A stretch of 20,625 nt of DNA from the IMG/VR virus record IMGVR_UViG_3300037258_000671, positions 1-20,625 of that record. One strand, written 5' to 3'. Shown piece after piece: positions 12,044 to 18,543 of this stretch. The translations under genes and the position numbers were made by a program. Source of the stretch: a virus. The first letter of the stretch is position 1, and each line of letters begins with the position of its first letter. A model generated the notes under the pieces. It saw only the letters and a program-made list of their open reading frames with translations, was not told where the DNA came from and ran no database searches.

Positions 12044-12340
12044 ATGCTCGCTCGCCGGTCTAACCTCCTCCCAGGATCAATAGCGCACGCGGCCCGAGCC
12101 GTTGCGTTGGAGCCACGCCGAACCGAACCGAAAATTTGCGGAATCTGGTATTCGTTTACCAAAGAGGAACGGCACGCTGAAGTCCGGAAGATCTGGTCGG
12201 GAACCGGAACGGTCAGCGATGCGGCCGACCGGCTTGGCTGCACTCCTTCGACGCTTTGCAATATCGCTCAGAAGCTGAAACTGCCACCACGCCGGCATGG
12301 CACGCTCTGGCGCCGCAAGCGCAGTCTGGTACCAGCATGA
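12044..12340 (+). CDS. HTH protein with GcrA-like N-terminal pattern (tentative)
   Basis: The recognisable part is residues about 37-84: YSFTKEERHAEVRKIWSGTG, then TVSDAADRLGCTPSTLCNIA and QKLKLPPR. This follows the order of the GcrA DNA-binding domain ('W..eRv..L..lW.eG.Sa..IA..Lg.vtrnaVigk..rLgL..R'). The N-terminal 36 residues look non-conserved and the ATG lacks a ribosome binding site, so the true start may lie further in. No later ATG is available before the domain. Its stop overlaps the next ATG as ATGA. GcrA acts with sigma70 at methylated GANTC promoters in alphaproteobacteria; sigma-like or generic HTH proteins are alternatives. Confidence 0.45.
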   Translation: MLARRSNLLPGSIAHAARAVALEPRRTEPKICGIWYSFTKEERHAEVRKIWSGTGTVSDAADRLGCTPSTLCNIAQKLKLPPRRHGTLWRRKRSLVPA

Positions 12341-13023
12341 AGCTCAGCGAAGCCCCAGCCTTCATCCGGGAGAAGCGAACTATTCCGGCCCGGCAACCGG
12401 CGCGCGCGGCGCTGAAGACAGCCCGGAAGCGCGGGAAGACGCAAGCGGTGCGCTTTGAGGGCGACACCGGCACGCCGGAGATGAAAAAAGCCCAGAAAGT
12501 CTTGCTGGAAGTACGCGAGCGTAGCTCAACCGGGCATGCCACTTCGATCGGCGCCCGCGTTGAGAGCCAGCTTCCGCTCGATCGCCACAAAAACCGCAAC
12601 GAACTCGACCCCACCAACGCATGGCGCAACCTCATGCTCTGGGAGGCGGCGGAACGGCTGCGCCGCGACTTCGAGGCATCGGGCATGGCGCCGAAGATCT
12701 GCGGCAGCTTTCAACCTCGGGTCACCGGCGGCAAACAAAACTGGGACTCCGATCATCAAGTCGATGCCCGAAAGCGGTATAAAGCCGCCATGAATGGGGT
12801 AGGTCAGACATTGCGCCCCATCTTGTTCTGGACAGCAATTGCGGGCGAGTCGGCCAATGATTGGGCACGGCGAAACGGCATGCTCCCGCAGGCTGGAATT
12901 ACCATACTTCGCATGGCTCTTTCAGAGTTGGCCCATCATTTCGGGATTATCAAATTGCCGGGATATGAGCCGCCTCCAAAGCCCAGCGTTACACGTGAAG
13001 CAATTCGAGAAAATACTAGATAA
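12337..13023 (+). CDS. DUF6456-type protein, candidate late regulator
   Basis: This 228-residue protein starts MKLSEAPAFI at an ATG overlapping the previous stop. The first 85 residues are basic and probably disordered. Residues about 91-203 resemble DUF6456: NAWRNLMLWEAAERLRRDFE, then GSFQPRV and a short glycine/polar linker, then DARKRYKAAMNGVGQTLRPI and GITILRMALSELAHHFG. DUF6456 is an alphaproteobacterial domain of unknown function, usually joined to DNA-binding segments. The gene is the largest between the replication genes and the late promoter/terminator pair, which is the place of Q-type antiterminators in lambdoid phages. An antitermination role is inferred from position only. Confidence 0.65.
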   Translation: MKLSEAPAFIREKRTIPARQPARAALKTARKRGKTQAVRFEGDTGTPEMKKAQKVLLEVRERSSTGHATSIGARVESQLPLDRHKNRNELDPTNAWRNLMLWEAAERLRRDFEASGMAPKICGSFQPRVTGGKQNWDSDHQVDARKRYKAAMNGVGQTLRPILFWTAIAGESANDWARRNGMLPQAGITILRMALSELAHHFGIIKLPGYEPPPKPSVTREAIRENTR

Positions 13024-13073
13024 GTCATTGATGCCTAATGGTAAAAAACGCAAGAAAGTTGCTCTGATTTTCA

Positions 13074-13102
13074 TTGTACCGATGCAACCATAGGACTATA
13101 GT
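13074..13102 (+). promoter_or_regulatory. Sigma70-type promoter before the small-gene cluster
   Basis: TTGTAC at 13074-13079 and TATAGT at 13097-13102 have a 17-base spacer. Transcription would begin near 13109, about 38 bases before the ATG at 13147. This promoter would drive three small coupled genes independently of the DUF6456 gene. Confidence 0.62.
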
Positions 13103-13146
13103 CAAATCATCAAGTCCTTCTGGACACCTCAACAACGGAGATGAAA

Positions 13147-13446
13147 ATGATCAGCAACACCCGCCAAAACTGGATCGTCGGCCACACCGTCCAAGTCGGC
13201 TTCATGAAGCTCAACGTTCGCGCCGTCATCCAAACGCCGGGCGACTATTTACCGGATGCCTACATCCTCTCGAACCTGCGCGGCGACAAGCTTTACAAAT
13301 TCGTCCCGCACAACGGCTGCCAAGCAATCACGATCGATGAAGCCAAGGAAATGATGGCAGATCAGGATGCTCTCGAAGCCAGCAACGCGCGCGCCGAAAT
13401 GCAGCAGATGATCGCCATCAATGCCGTTAACGCGGTGTTCGCATGA
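13147..13446 (+). CDS. Small phage protein (99 aa)
   Basis: The start MISNTRQNWI is chosen because CGGAG lies six bases before it; an ATG two codons earlier is too close to that site. The protein reads as a small beta-rich domain (NWIVGHTVQVGFMKLNVRAV, then YILSNLRGDKLYKFVPHNGC) followed by a helical tail (DALEASNARAEMQQMIAINA). The gene stands first after the promoter at 13074. No family is recognised. Confidence 0.62.
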   Translation: MISNTRQNWIVGHTVQVGFMKLNVRAVIQTPGDYLPDAYILSNLRGDKLYKFVPHNGCQAITIDEAKEMMADQDALEASNARAEMQQMIAINAVNAVFA

Positions 13447-13640
13447 CGCCAGAGGAAATCAAAGAGCTCCGCCACTCGCTTGGTCTCTCTCAAGCTGAAT
13501 TCCTCGAACAGCTAGGCATCACGGGCTGCAATCCTGATGCCGCGCGCCAGACGGTTAGCCGGTGGGAACGCGGAACGCGCAATCCGTCGGGGGCGTCAGA
13601 GGCATTATTGCGGCAATTGGCAGAAAAAAGGTTGCAATGA
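13443..13640 (+). CDS. XRE-family helix-turn-helix protein (65 aa)
   Basis: The ATG overlaps the previous stop as ATGA. The protein is a compact XRE/Cro-type domain: MTPEEIKELRHSLGLSQAEF, LEQLGITGCNPDAARQTVSR, then WERGTRNPSGASEALLRQLA. 'LR..LGLSQ.eF...LG...QTVSRWE.G.R.P' is a clear match to this family, with a three to four residue insertion (CNPDA) before the recognition helix. As a single-domain DNA-binding protein next to the late promoter it may regulate that promoter or the small-gene promoter. Confidence 0.85.
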   Translation: MTPEEIKELRHSLGLSQAEFLEQLGITGCNPDAARQTVSRWERGTRNPSGASEALLRQLAEKRLQ

Positions 13641-13858
13641 GGGCAGAATATCGCAGGCTCATAGATCGGCCGGTGAAGATTGGACGGCAAGCCCGGCGGC
13701 GTCTACGCGCAGCAAACCGAGAAGCGCAGCGACTGGTCATGATGAAACTGATACGGAATGCCAAGATCGTCCCGAGAGATGACGGGCTTGGCTTCGATCT
13801 TCTGTGCAAACTTTATGAGCCAATCCACTACGTAAGCGTTATGGTGACCGTTGATTAG
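13637..13858 (+). CDS. Small basic phage protein (73 aa)
   Basis: The ATG overlaps the XRE gene stop as ATGA. The protein begins MRAEYRRLIDRPVKIGRQAR with a strongly arginine-rich helix (residues 5-35) and ends in a short strand-rich tail (YEPIHYVSVMVTVD). Very basic small proteins at this place could bind RNA or DNA, but no motif is recognised. It ends 17 bases before the late promoter. Confidence 0.58.
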   Translation: MRAEYRRLIDRPVKIGRQARRRLRAANREAQRLVMMKLIRNAKIVPRDDGLGFDLLCKLYEPIHYVSVMVTVD

Positions 13859-13875
13859 GTCTTTTGCGAAACTTA

Positions 13876-13905
13876 TTGACGCAGCCTCACGCTCTGATGT
13901 ATAAA
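13876..13905 (+). promoter_or_regulatory. Candidate late promoter
   Basis: TTGACG at 13876-13881 and TATAAA at 13900-13905 with an 18-base spacer form the best sigma70-type promoter in the window (five of six consensus bases in each box). Transcription would start near 13912 and meet the terminator at 13931-13970 after about 20 bases. It is the last promoter-like sequence seen before the packaging and head genes. Confidence 0.65.
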
Positions 13906-13930
13906 TTCCATAAGCTCGATAAATATCTCC

Positions 13931-13970
13931 GCCGCTCGCCGCAGTAAATAACTCGGTTGGCGGCTTTTTT
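13931..13970 (+). terminator. Intrinsic terminator directly behind the late promoter
   Basis: GCCGCTCGCCG (13931-13941) pairs with CGGTTGGCGGC (13954-13964) with one mismatch and two G-U pairs, a loop of 12 bases and a run of six T (13965-13970). It would end both the small-gene transcript and a roughly 60-base RNA from the promoter at 13876. The packaging genes start right after it. Confidence 0.8.
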
Positions 13971-13998
13971 GTGCGCTTGGCGCGGGTTCCTGCACCTT

Positions 13999-14289
13999 AT
14001 GAGAGTTTCCATCCCCCGCATCTCATCAGTCAAGCTGAAGAACGGAGCAAAGCTTCACATCCTTCGGAATACCGCGGCTGAAGATTGCCGTCACGGCTTT
14101 ACCAAGGATTGCCAACACATTTTGAAAGCGAGAGGCCAGAATATGGCCGGTTTCGCAATCGTAGCATGGGCCGTTGACGGCAGCGTATCGACCGCGCTGC
14201 GAATCGCAGACAGCCGGCAGGTAGGCACCATGATGGCCCCCGATTTCGTTAAGACCGCGCTCATCGATTACATCGCTTCGGAGCCGTAA
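13999..14289 (+). CDS. Small phage protein (96 aa), first gene after the late terminator
   Basis: The start MRVSIPRISS is the first ATG after the terminator; no clear ribosome binding site is visible. The centre (NMAGFAIVAWAVDGSVSTAL followed by RIADSRQVGTMMAPDFVKTA) alternates strands and a helix. Small proteins with 'GF.iV.W..dGs..ta.r' in this place are common before terminase genes of alphaproteobacterial phages, with unknown function. It abuts the next gene (TAA directly followed by ATG). Confidence 0.6.
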   Translation: MRVSIPRISSVKLKNGAKLHILRNTAAEDCRHGFTKDCQHILKARGQNMAGFAIVAWAVDGSVSTALRIADSRQVGTMMAPDFVKTALIDYIASEP

Positions 14290-14463
14290 ATGTCCATTCA
14301 CATTAAGAAATCCCACGAAGGTAGGCTCCATCGCGCCCTGGGCGTACCCATGAGCAGAGAACTGACGATGGCGGAGATCAAAAAGGCCGAACACAGCCGC
14401 AAAGCTTCTGTGCGCAAAGAAGGCGATTTTGCTGCGCGCGCACGAGCTTGGAACCATCACTGA
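14290..14463 (+). CDS. Small basic phage protein (57 aa), pre-terminase
   Basis: The protein reads MSIHIKKSHEGRLHRALGVP then MSRELTMAEIKKAEHSRKAS and ends in AARARAWNHH. The pattern 'HIKpSH.G.LH..LGVp......i..ak' with a final 'a..WNh' is a small conserved protein found beside phage structural genes; its role is unknown. The ATG follows the preceding TAA without a gap, suggesting coupling. Confidence 0.65.
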   Translation: MSIHIKKSHEGRLHRALGVPMSRELTMAEIKKAEHSRKASVRKEGDFAARARAWNHH

Positions 14464-14489
14464 TCAAAGGGTTAGCCCACAGTTCAACA

Positions 14490-14816
14490 ATGAGCTTTCA
14501 AAAAGGCATATCAGGCAATCCAGGCGGCAAGAAAAAGGGCCGCCCGTGGCGAGACGCCATCGAACGCGCGCTCAAACGCCGTATTGCAGAGAACGATCTA
14601 CAAGGCATCGACAAGCTTGCTGATGCCTTGATCGATAAGGGCATCGCCGGCGATGTGATCGCGATCCGCGAAATCGGAGATCGGCTTGAAGGCAAGCCAG
14701 CGCAAGCCGTCGAACACAGCGGCATGATCGCAACCACACACGAAGAGCTCCTGAAACAACTCGATAGCGCGGATGACACCGACGGAGAGGTCGATACGGC
14801 TCCGGCTGAGGGATAG
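14490..14816 (+). CDS. DUF5681 protein, probable terminase small subunit
   Basis: This 108-residue protein begins MSFQKGISGNPGGKKKGRPW, the DUF5681 signature 'F.kGqSGNP.Grp'. A helical middle follows (GIDKLADALIDKGIAGDVIA, IREIGDRLEGKPAQAVEH), with an acidic tail. DUF5681 genes commonly precede large terminases, where they are thought to serve as the small, DNA-recognising subunit. The start is set by the family's usual opening; it lacks a good ribosome binding site, and a TTG at 14448 would add 14 unconserved residues. Its 3' end overlaps the large terminase by 44 bases. Confidence 0.75.
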   Translation: MSFQKGISGNPGGKKKGRPWRDAIERALKRRIAENDLQGIDKLADALIDKGIAGDVIAIREIGDRLEGKPAQAVEHSGMIATTHEELLKQLDSADDTDGEVDTAPAEG

Positions 14817-16206
14817 TTTTCCGTACTATGCTCCGCGATGCCTAAAGATTCGGACGAAGAACGGCAGCATTGCACCGTTCCGGCTTAATCGGCCGCAGCT
14901 CTATTTGCACGAAATGCTCGAACGTCAACGCGCTGCAACCGGTAAGGTTCGCGCGCTGGTTTTAAAGGGTCGGCAGCAAGGCGTATCCAGTTACACTGAG
15001 GGCCGTTTCTTCTGGCGTGTTACGCATCGCCAAGGGACAAGAGCATTTATCCTCACCCATTTGGACGACGCAACGAACAACCTGTTCGGGATGGCGAAGC
15101 GGTTTTACGAGCATTGCCCGGAGGTGGTGAGACCATCTCTGGCCGCGTCAAACGCGAAAGAACTGATATTCGACCAGCTTGATAGCGGCTACAAAGTCAG
15201 CACGGCTGGGAGCAAGGGAACCGGACGAAGCGATACTATCCAGCTTTTCCACGGCTCAGAGGCGGCCTACTGGCCTAACGCTGAAACCCATGTGGCCGGC
15301 GCGCTGCAAGCGGTGCCGGATGAGCCTGACACTGAAGTAATCCTTGAAAGCACCTCGGCTGGTCGCCAAGGTCTCTTCTACGAACGCTGCGCCGCCGCGA
15401 TGCGAGGTGAGGGCGAATACATCCTCGTCTTCATCCCGTGGTTTTGGCAACGGGAATACCGGAAAGCGGCGCCGGAGGGTTTTGAGCTCACTTCGGACGA
15501 GCTGGCCTACCAAGCCGCATATGGGCTCGACCCAATGCAGCTGGCGTGGCGCCGGGCCAAGATCGTCGAACTGAACGGCGTCCACAATTTCAGGCGCGAA
15601 TATCCCGCAACTGCGGAAGAAGCCTTCTCGGCCGAAGTGCCCGGCGCGCTGTGGCGGCGTGAGCAGATCGACAATCTGCGGGTCCTTGGGGGCATCCCGG
15701 AGCTCAGGCGCATCGTGGTGGCCGTCGATCCCTCGGGGGGCGACAGGGCGCGCAATGACGAAATCGGGCTCGTGGTCGTCGGCATGGACGCCCAGAAGCA
15801 TGGTTTCGTGCTCGCCGACCTTTCGGGCCGCTACAGCCCGGAGACCTGGGGCAGCAAAGCCGTTGCCCTCTATCGCCAGTTTAAGGCTGACAGGATCGTG
15901 GCCGAGGCCAACTTCGGCGGCCAGATGGTCGAAAGCACCATCCGGGTCGTCGGGCCGAGCGTGCCCGTCAAGCTCGTCCATGCAAGCCGGGGGAAGCAGG
16001 CGCGGGCCGAGCCCGTCGCGGCGCTCTACGAAACGGGCCGGATGCACCACTGCGGGACCTTCATCGGTCTCGAAGACGAGATGGTTACCTGGGTGCCGCT
16101 GACGTCGACGGACAGCCCGAACCGGGTCGATGCCCTGGTCTGGGCGGCAACCGAGCTTCTGATTGACGGTCCCGGAACTGCCGCGGTTTCCGCTTTGAGG
16201 ATCTGA
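14773..16206 (+). CDS. terL: Terminase large subunit
   Basis: This 477-residue packaging motor starts MTPTERSIRL and has the usual two domains. The ATPase part has a Walker A-like loop KGRQQGVSS (65-73), an acidic Walker B-like segment IQLFHGSEAAYW (156-167) and the coupling motif LESTSAG (191-197). The nuclease part has acidic residues D319 in VVAVDPSGGDRARNDE, E378 in IVAEANFGGQM and D453 in SPNRVDALVWA. It translocates DNA into proheads and cuts concatemers. The Walker A lacks the GK(S/T) lysine at its end, common in terminases where the lysine moves to the loop start (here K65). The part after about 15,640 appears richer in GC than the start. It overlaps portal by one base (TGATG). Confidence 0.93.
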   Translation: MTPTERSIRLRLRDSFPYYAPRCLKIRTKNGSIAPFRLNRPQLYLHEMLERQRAATGKVRALVLKGRQQGVSSYTEGRFFWRVTHRQGTRAFILTHLDDATNNLFGMAKRFYEHCPEVVRPSLAASNAKELIFDQLDSGYKVSTAGSKGTGRSDTIQLFHGSEAAYWPNAETHVAGALQAVPDEPDTEVILESTSAGRQGLFYERCAAAMRGEGEYILVFIPWFWQREYRKAAPEGFELTSDELAYQAAYGLDPMQLAWRRAKIVELNGVHNFRREYPATAEEAFSAEVPGALWRREQIDNLRVLGGIPELRRIVVAVDPSGGDRARNDEIGLVVVGMDAQKHGFVLADLSGRYSPETWGSKAVALYRQFKADRIVAEANFGGQMVESTIRVVGPSVPVKLVHASRGKQARAEPVAALYETGRMHHCGTFIGLEDEMVTWVPLTSTDSPNRVDALVWAATELLIDGPGTAAVSALRI

Positions 16207-17594
16207 TGACCGACGCCGTCCGCAAAACATCCGCAGCCGTCGATGAGATGGCTGAGGACTGGACGCTCATCGATACCCTGATGGGGGGCACCAAGGCCAT
16301 GAGAAGGGCAGGGAAGCAATATCTCCCACAATGGCCCGCCGAGGACGCGCAAAGTTACAAGGAGCGGCTAGCGACAGCGACGTTGTTCCCTGCCTATGCC
16401 AGGACGGTCTCGGTGCTGACCGGCAAGCCGTTTTCCAAGCCGATCAAAATCGGTGAGGACGTGCCGCCCCGCATCAAGGAATGGATGGAAGACGTCGATC
16501 TGGAAGGTCGAAATCTCCACGCATTCGCGGCCGAGGTATGCGCGGAGGGCCTGAGCCACGGTCTTTGCGGTATTCTGGTCGATTGCCCGCCCAATCCGAG
16601 CGCCAAAACGGTCGCCGATGAGCGTGCTGCCGGCGTCCGACCCTACTTCGTGCACATCCGCCACGGTCAGATCCTTGGCTGGAAGACCGAAAAGATTAAA
16701 GGCGGCCTGAAGCTGGTCCAGCTTCGGTTGCTGGAAAGCGTTGAATTGCCGGATGGCGAGTTCGCCACGAAATTCGTTGAGCAAGTCCGCGTTCTGGAAC
16801 CCGGGAAATGGACGGTCTACCGCAAGACCAAAGTCGAAAATGCCCCCGAGACATGGTCCATCTTTGAGCAGGGGCCTACGACAATTCCGATCATTCCGTT
16901 CGTGCCGATCTATGGCTTTCGCAAGGAATTCATGGTCGGCGTGGCGCCGATGCTTGAGCTGGCGCACGCCAACGTCGAGCACTGGCAAAGCAAGAGCGAT
17001 CAGCAGACTATCCTGCACGTGGCCCGTGTGCCGGTGCTGTTCACCAAGGACATTGGCGCCGACACCGCAATCACAGTTGGCTCAGGCACGTTCATCCGCG
17101 CCACCGGCGAACACGCCGACGCGAAGTATGTTGAGCATTCGGGCAAGGCAATCGAAGCCGGCCGTATTTCGATCCTCGATCTCGAGGACCGCATGCGCCA
17201 GATCGGCGCCGAGCTTTTGGTAATCAAACCGGGCAATATCACTGAAGCGCAGACGCTGGCGGACAACGAGCCAGGGATGTGCGACCTGCAGCGCATCATG
17301 GAGTCGCTCGAGGACGGGCTCGATCAGGCCCTTGATCTGATGGGGCAGTGGGTTGGTGAAAAGATCTCTGGTCACGTCACGGTCTACAAGGATTTCGGCG
17401 CGGCGACGCTGGCCGAAGCCTCCGCCGAATTGCTCTACAAGATGAGATCGTCAGGTTCGCTGAGTCTTGAAACGCTGCTGAGCGAATGCAAACGCCGCGG
17501 CATCCTGAGCCCTGATCTTGATCTCGATAACGAAATTCAACGCGCCAAAGCAGATGCGCCTGTGGAGACAACGCAGGTCAATGTGAGGCCGTAG
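16206..17594 (+). CDS. Portal protein (DUF4055)
   Basis: This 462-residue protein carries the DUF4055 opening: MGGTKAMRRAGKQYLPQWPA followed by YKERLATATLFPAYARTVSV and LTGKPFSKP, typical of DUF4055 portals. The centre (FMVGVAPMLELAHANVEHWQ, SKSDQQTILHVARVPVLFT) and the C-terminal helices (LLYKMRSSGSLSLETLLSEC, RRGILSPDLD) complete the family pattern. Twelve copies would form the ring at one capsid vertex through which terminase drives DNA. The ATG shares a base with the terminase stop, so the two are translationally coupled. Confidence 0.9.
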   Translation: MTDAVRKTSAAVDEMAEDWTLIDTLMGGTKAMRRAGKQYLPQWPAEDAQSYKERLATATLFPAYARTVSVLTGKPFSKPIKIGEDVPPRIKEWMEDVDLEGRNLHAFAAEVCAEGLSHGLCGILVDCPPNPSAKTVADERAAGVRPYFVHIRHGQILGWKTEKIKGGLKLVQLRLLESVELPDGEFATKFVEQVRVLEPGKWTVYRKTKVENAPETWSIFEQGPTTIPIIPFVPIYGFRKEFMVGVAPMLELAHANVEHWQSKSDQQTILHVARVPVLFTKDIGADTAITVGSGTFIRATGEHADAKYVEHSGKAIEAGRISILDLEDRMRQIGAELLVIKPGNITEAQTLADNEPGMCDLQRIMESLEDGLDQALDLMGQWVGEKISGHVTVYKDFGAATLAEASAELLYKMRSSGSLSLETLLSECKRRGILSPDLDLDNEIQRAKADAPVETTQVNVRP

Positions 17595-17681
17595 TACTTT
17601 GCCGCGGAGCGGATGCCGAGCGGGGCCAAGGGGTTGGATAACCCCAGAGACCGGGGGATCCCGGAGAAAGCGTAACCAACA

Positions 17682-18458
17682 ATGAAACTCAAACTTGATG
17701 ATAAGGGCGCCGTCGTCGTTCAAGACGACAAACCCGTCTATGTTGCTGACGATGGCAAGGAAATAGCCTTCGACTATCCAGCCACTCTCGCGACGATCGC
17801 CCGCCTCAACGGCGAGGCCAAAGGGCACCGGGAACGCGCCGAGGCGGCCGAGGTAAAGCTCACCGCCTTCGATGGCATCGAGGACCCCGAGAAGGCCCGC
17901 AAGGCCATTGATATCGTCAAAAACCTCGACGACAAGAAATTGATCGACGCGGGTGAGGTCGACAGAGTCAAACTTGAGGCTAAGGCGGCGTTCGACGAAC
18001 AATTGAAGGCCGTCGAGAAGAAATACCAACCCGTGACGGCAGAGCGCGACCAGTACAGAGATTCGCTCTTCAAAGAAATCGTTGGCGGGGCATTCAGCCG
18101 ATCGAAATTCATTACCGAAAAGCTGGCGATACCGTTTGATCTGGCCCAGGCCAAATTCGGCAATTCGTTCATCATCGAAGATGGCAAGGTCATCGGCAAG
18201 AACTCAGCCGGGGAACGAATCTTCAGTCGCGTCAAACCAGGAGAAATCGCCGATTTTGACGAAGCGCTTGAAACCCTCGTCGAGGACTATCCCTACCGGG
18301 ACAGCATCCTCAAAGGGTCAGGTGCTTCGGGAAGCGGCGCCGGCGGTTCCACGCGGATCGTTGGCGGCAAGAAGACGATGACGCGCGCGCAATTTGAAGG
18401 CCTTGGTGCCGCTGAAAAAATGGCGGCTGTCAAGGACGTCGCCATCGTCGACGAATAG
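17682..18458 (+). CDS. Capsid scaffolding protein-like
   Basis: This 258-residue protein is acidic and helical, and is located between portal and coat, the place of scaffold genes. It starts MKLKLDDKGAVVVQDDKPVY, followed by a long coiled-coil-like stretch (about residues 38-130: RLNGEAKGHRERAEAAEVKL ... LEAKAAFDEQLKAVEKKYQP). A compact C-terminal part follows with SGASGSGAGGSTRI as a glycine linker and a final helical piece (MTRAQFEGLGAAEKMAAV). It resembles scaffold proteins of P22-type phages in architecture and the DUF6651 family in the N-terminal half. GGAG lies about 18 bases upstream, so a better site is not obvious. Confidence 0.72.
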   Translation: MKLKLDDKGAVVVQDDKPVYVADDGKEIAFDYPATLATIARLNGEAKGHRERAEAAEVKLTAFDGIEDPEKARKAIDIVKNLDDKKLIDAGEVDRVKLEAKAAFDEQLKAVEKKYQPVTAERDQYRDSLFKEIVGGAFSRSKFITEKLAIPFDLAQAKFGNSFIIEDGKVIGKNSAGERIFSRVKPGEIADFDEALETLVEDYPYRDSILKGSGASGSGAGGSTRIVGGKKTMTRAQFEGLGAAEKMAAVKDVAIVDE

Positions 18459-18474
18459 GTTCCGAATCCAAGGC

Positions 18475-18500
18475 CCCGCTTGATGCGGGTGATTACCCGC
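18475..18500 (+). other. Alternative hairpins before the coat-gene terminator
   Basis: GCGGG (18485-18489) can pair either with CCCGC (18475-18479, loop TTGAT) or, extended as GCGGGT, with ACCCGC (18495-18500, loop GATT). The two folds exclude each other. Together with the terminator at 18508 this makes a row of small GC-rich hairpins between scaffold and coat genes. Confidence 0.45.
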
Positions 18501-18507
18501 AACCAAG

Positions 18508-18531
18508 CCCCGCATCCTGCGGGGTTTTTTT
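18508..18531 (+). terminator. Intrinsic terminator between scaffold and coat genes
   Basis: A perfect 7-bp stem CCCCGCA / TGCGGGG with loop TCC is followed by seven T. Its last T is directly followed by ATGGAGG, which holds the coat ribosome binding site. No promoter fits between the terminator and the coat start at 18544, so coat expression needs read-through or antitermination. Confidence 0.85.
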
Positions 18532-18543
18532 ATGGAGGAAGAC

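Noticed and set aside
15256-16230. Long 324-codon open frame antisense to the large terminase
   Set aside because: It is a shadow of a GC-rich gene with clear terminase motifs on the other strand; no ribosome binding site and no domain pattern.
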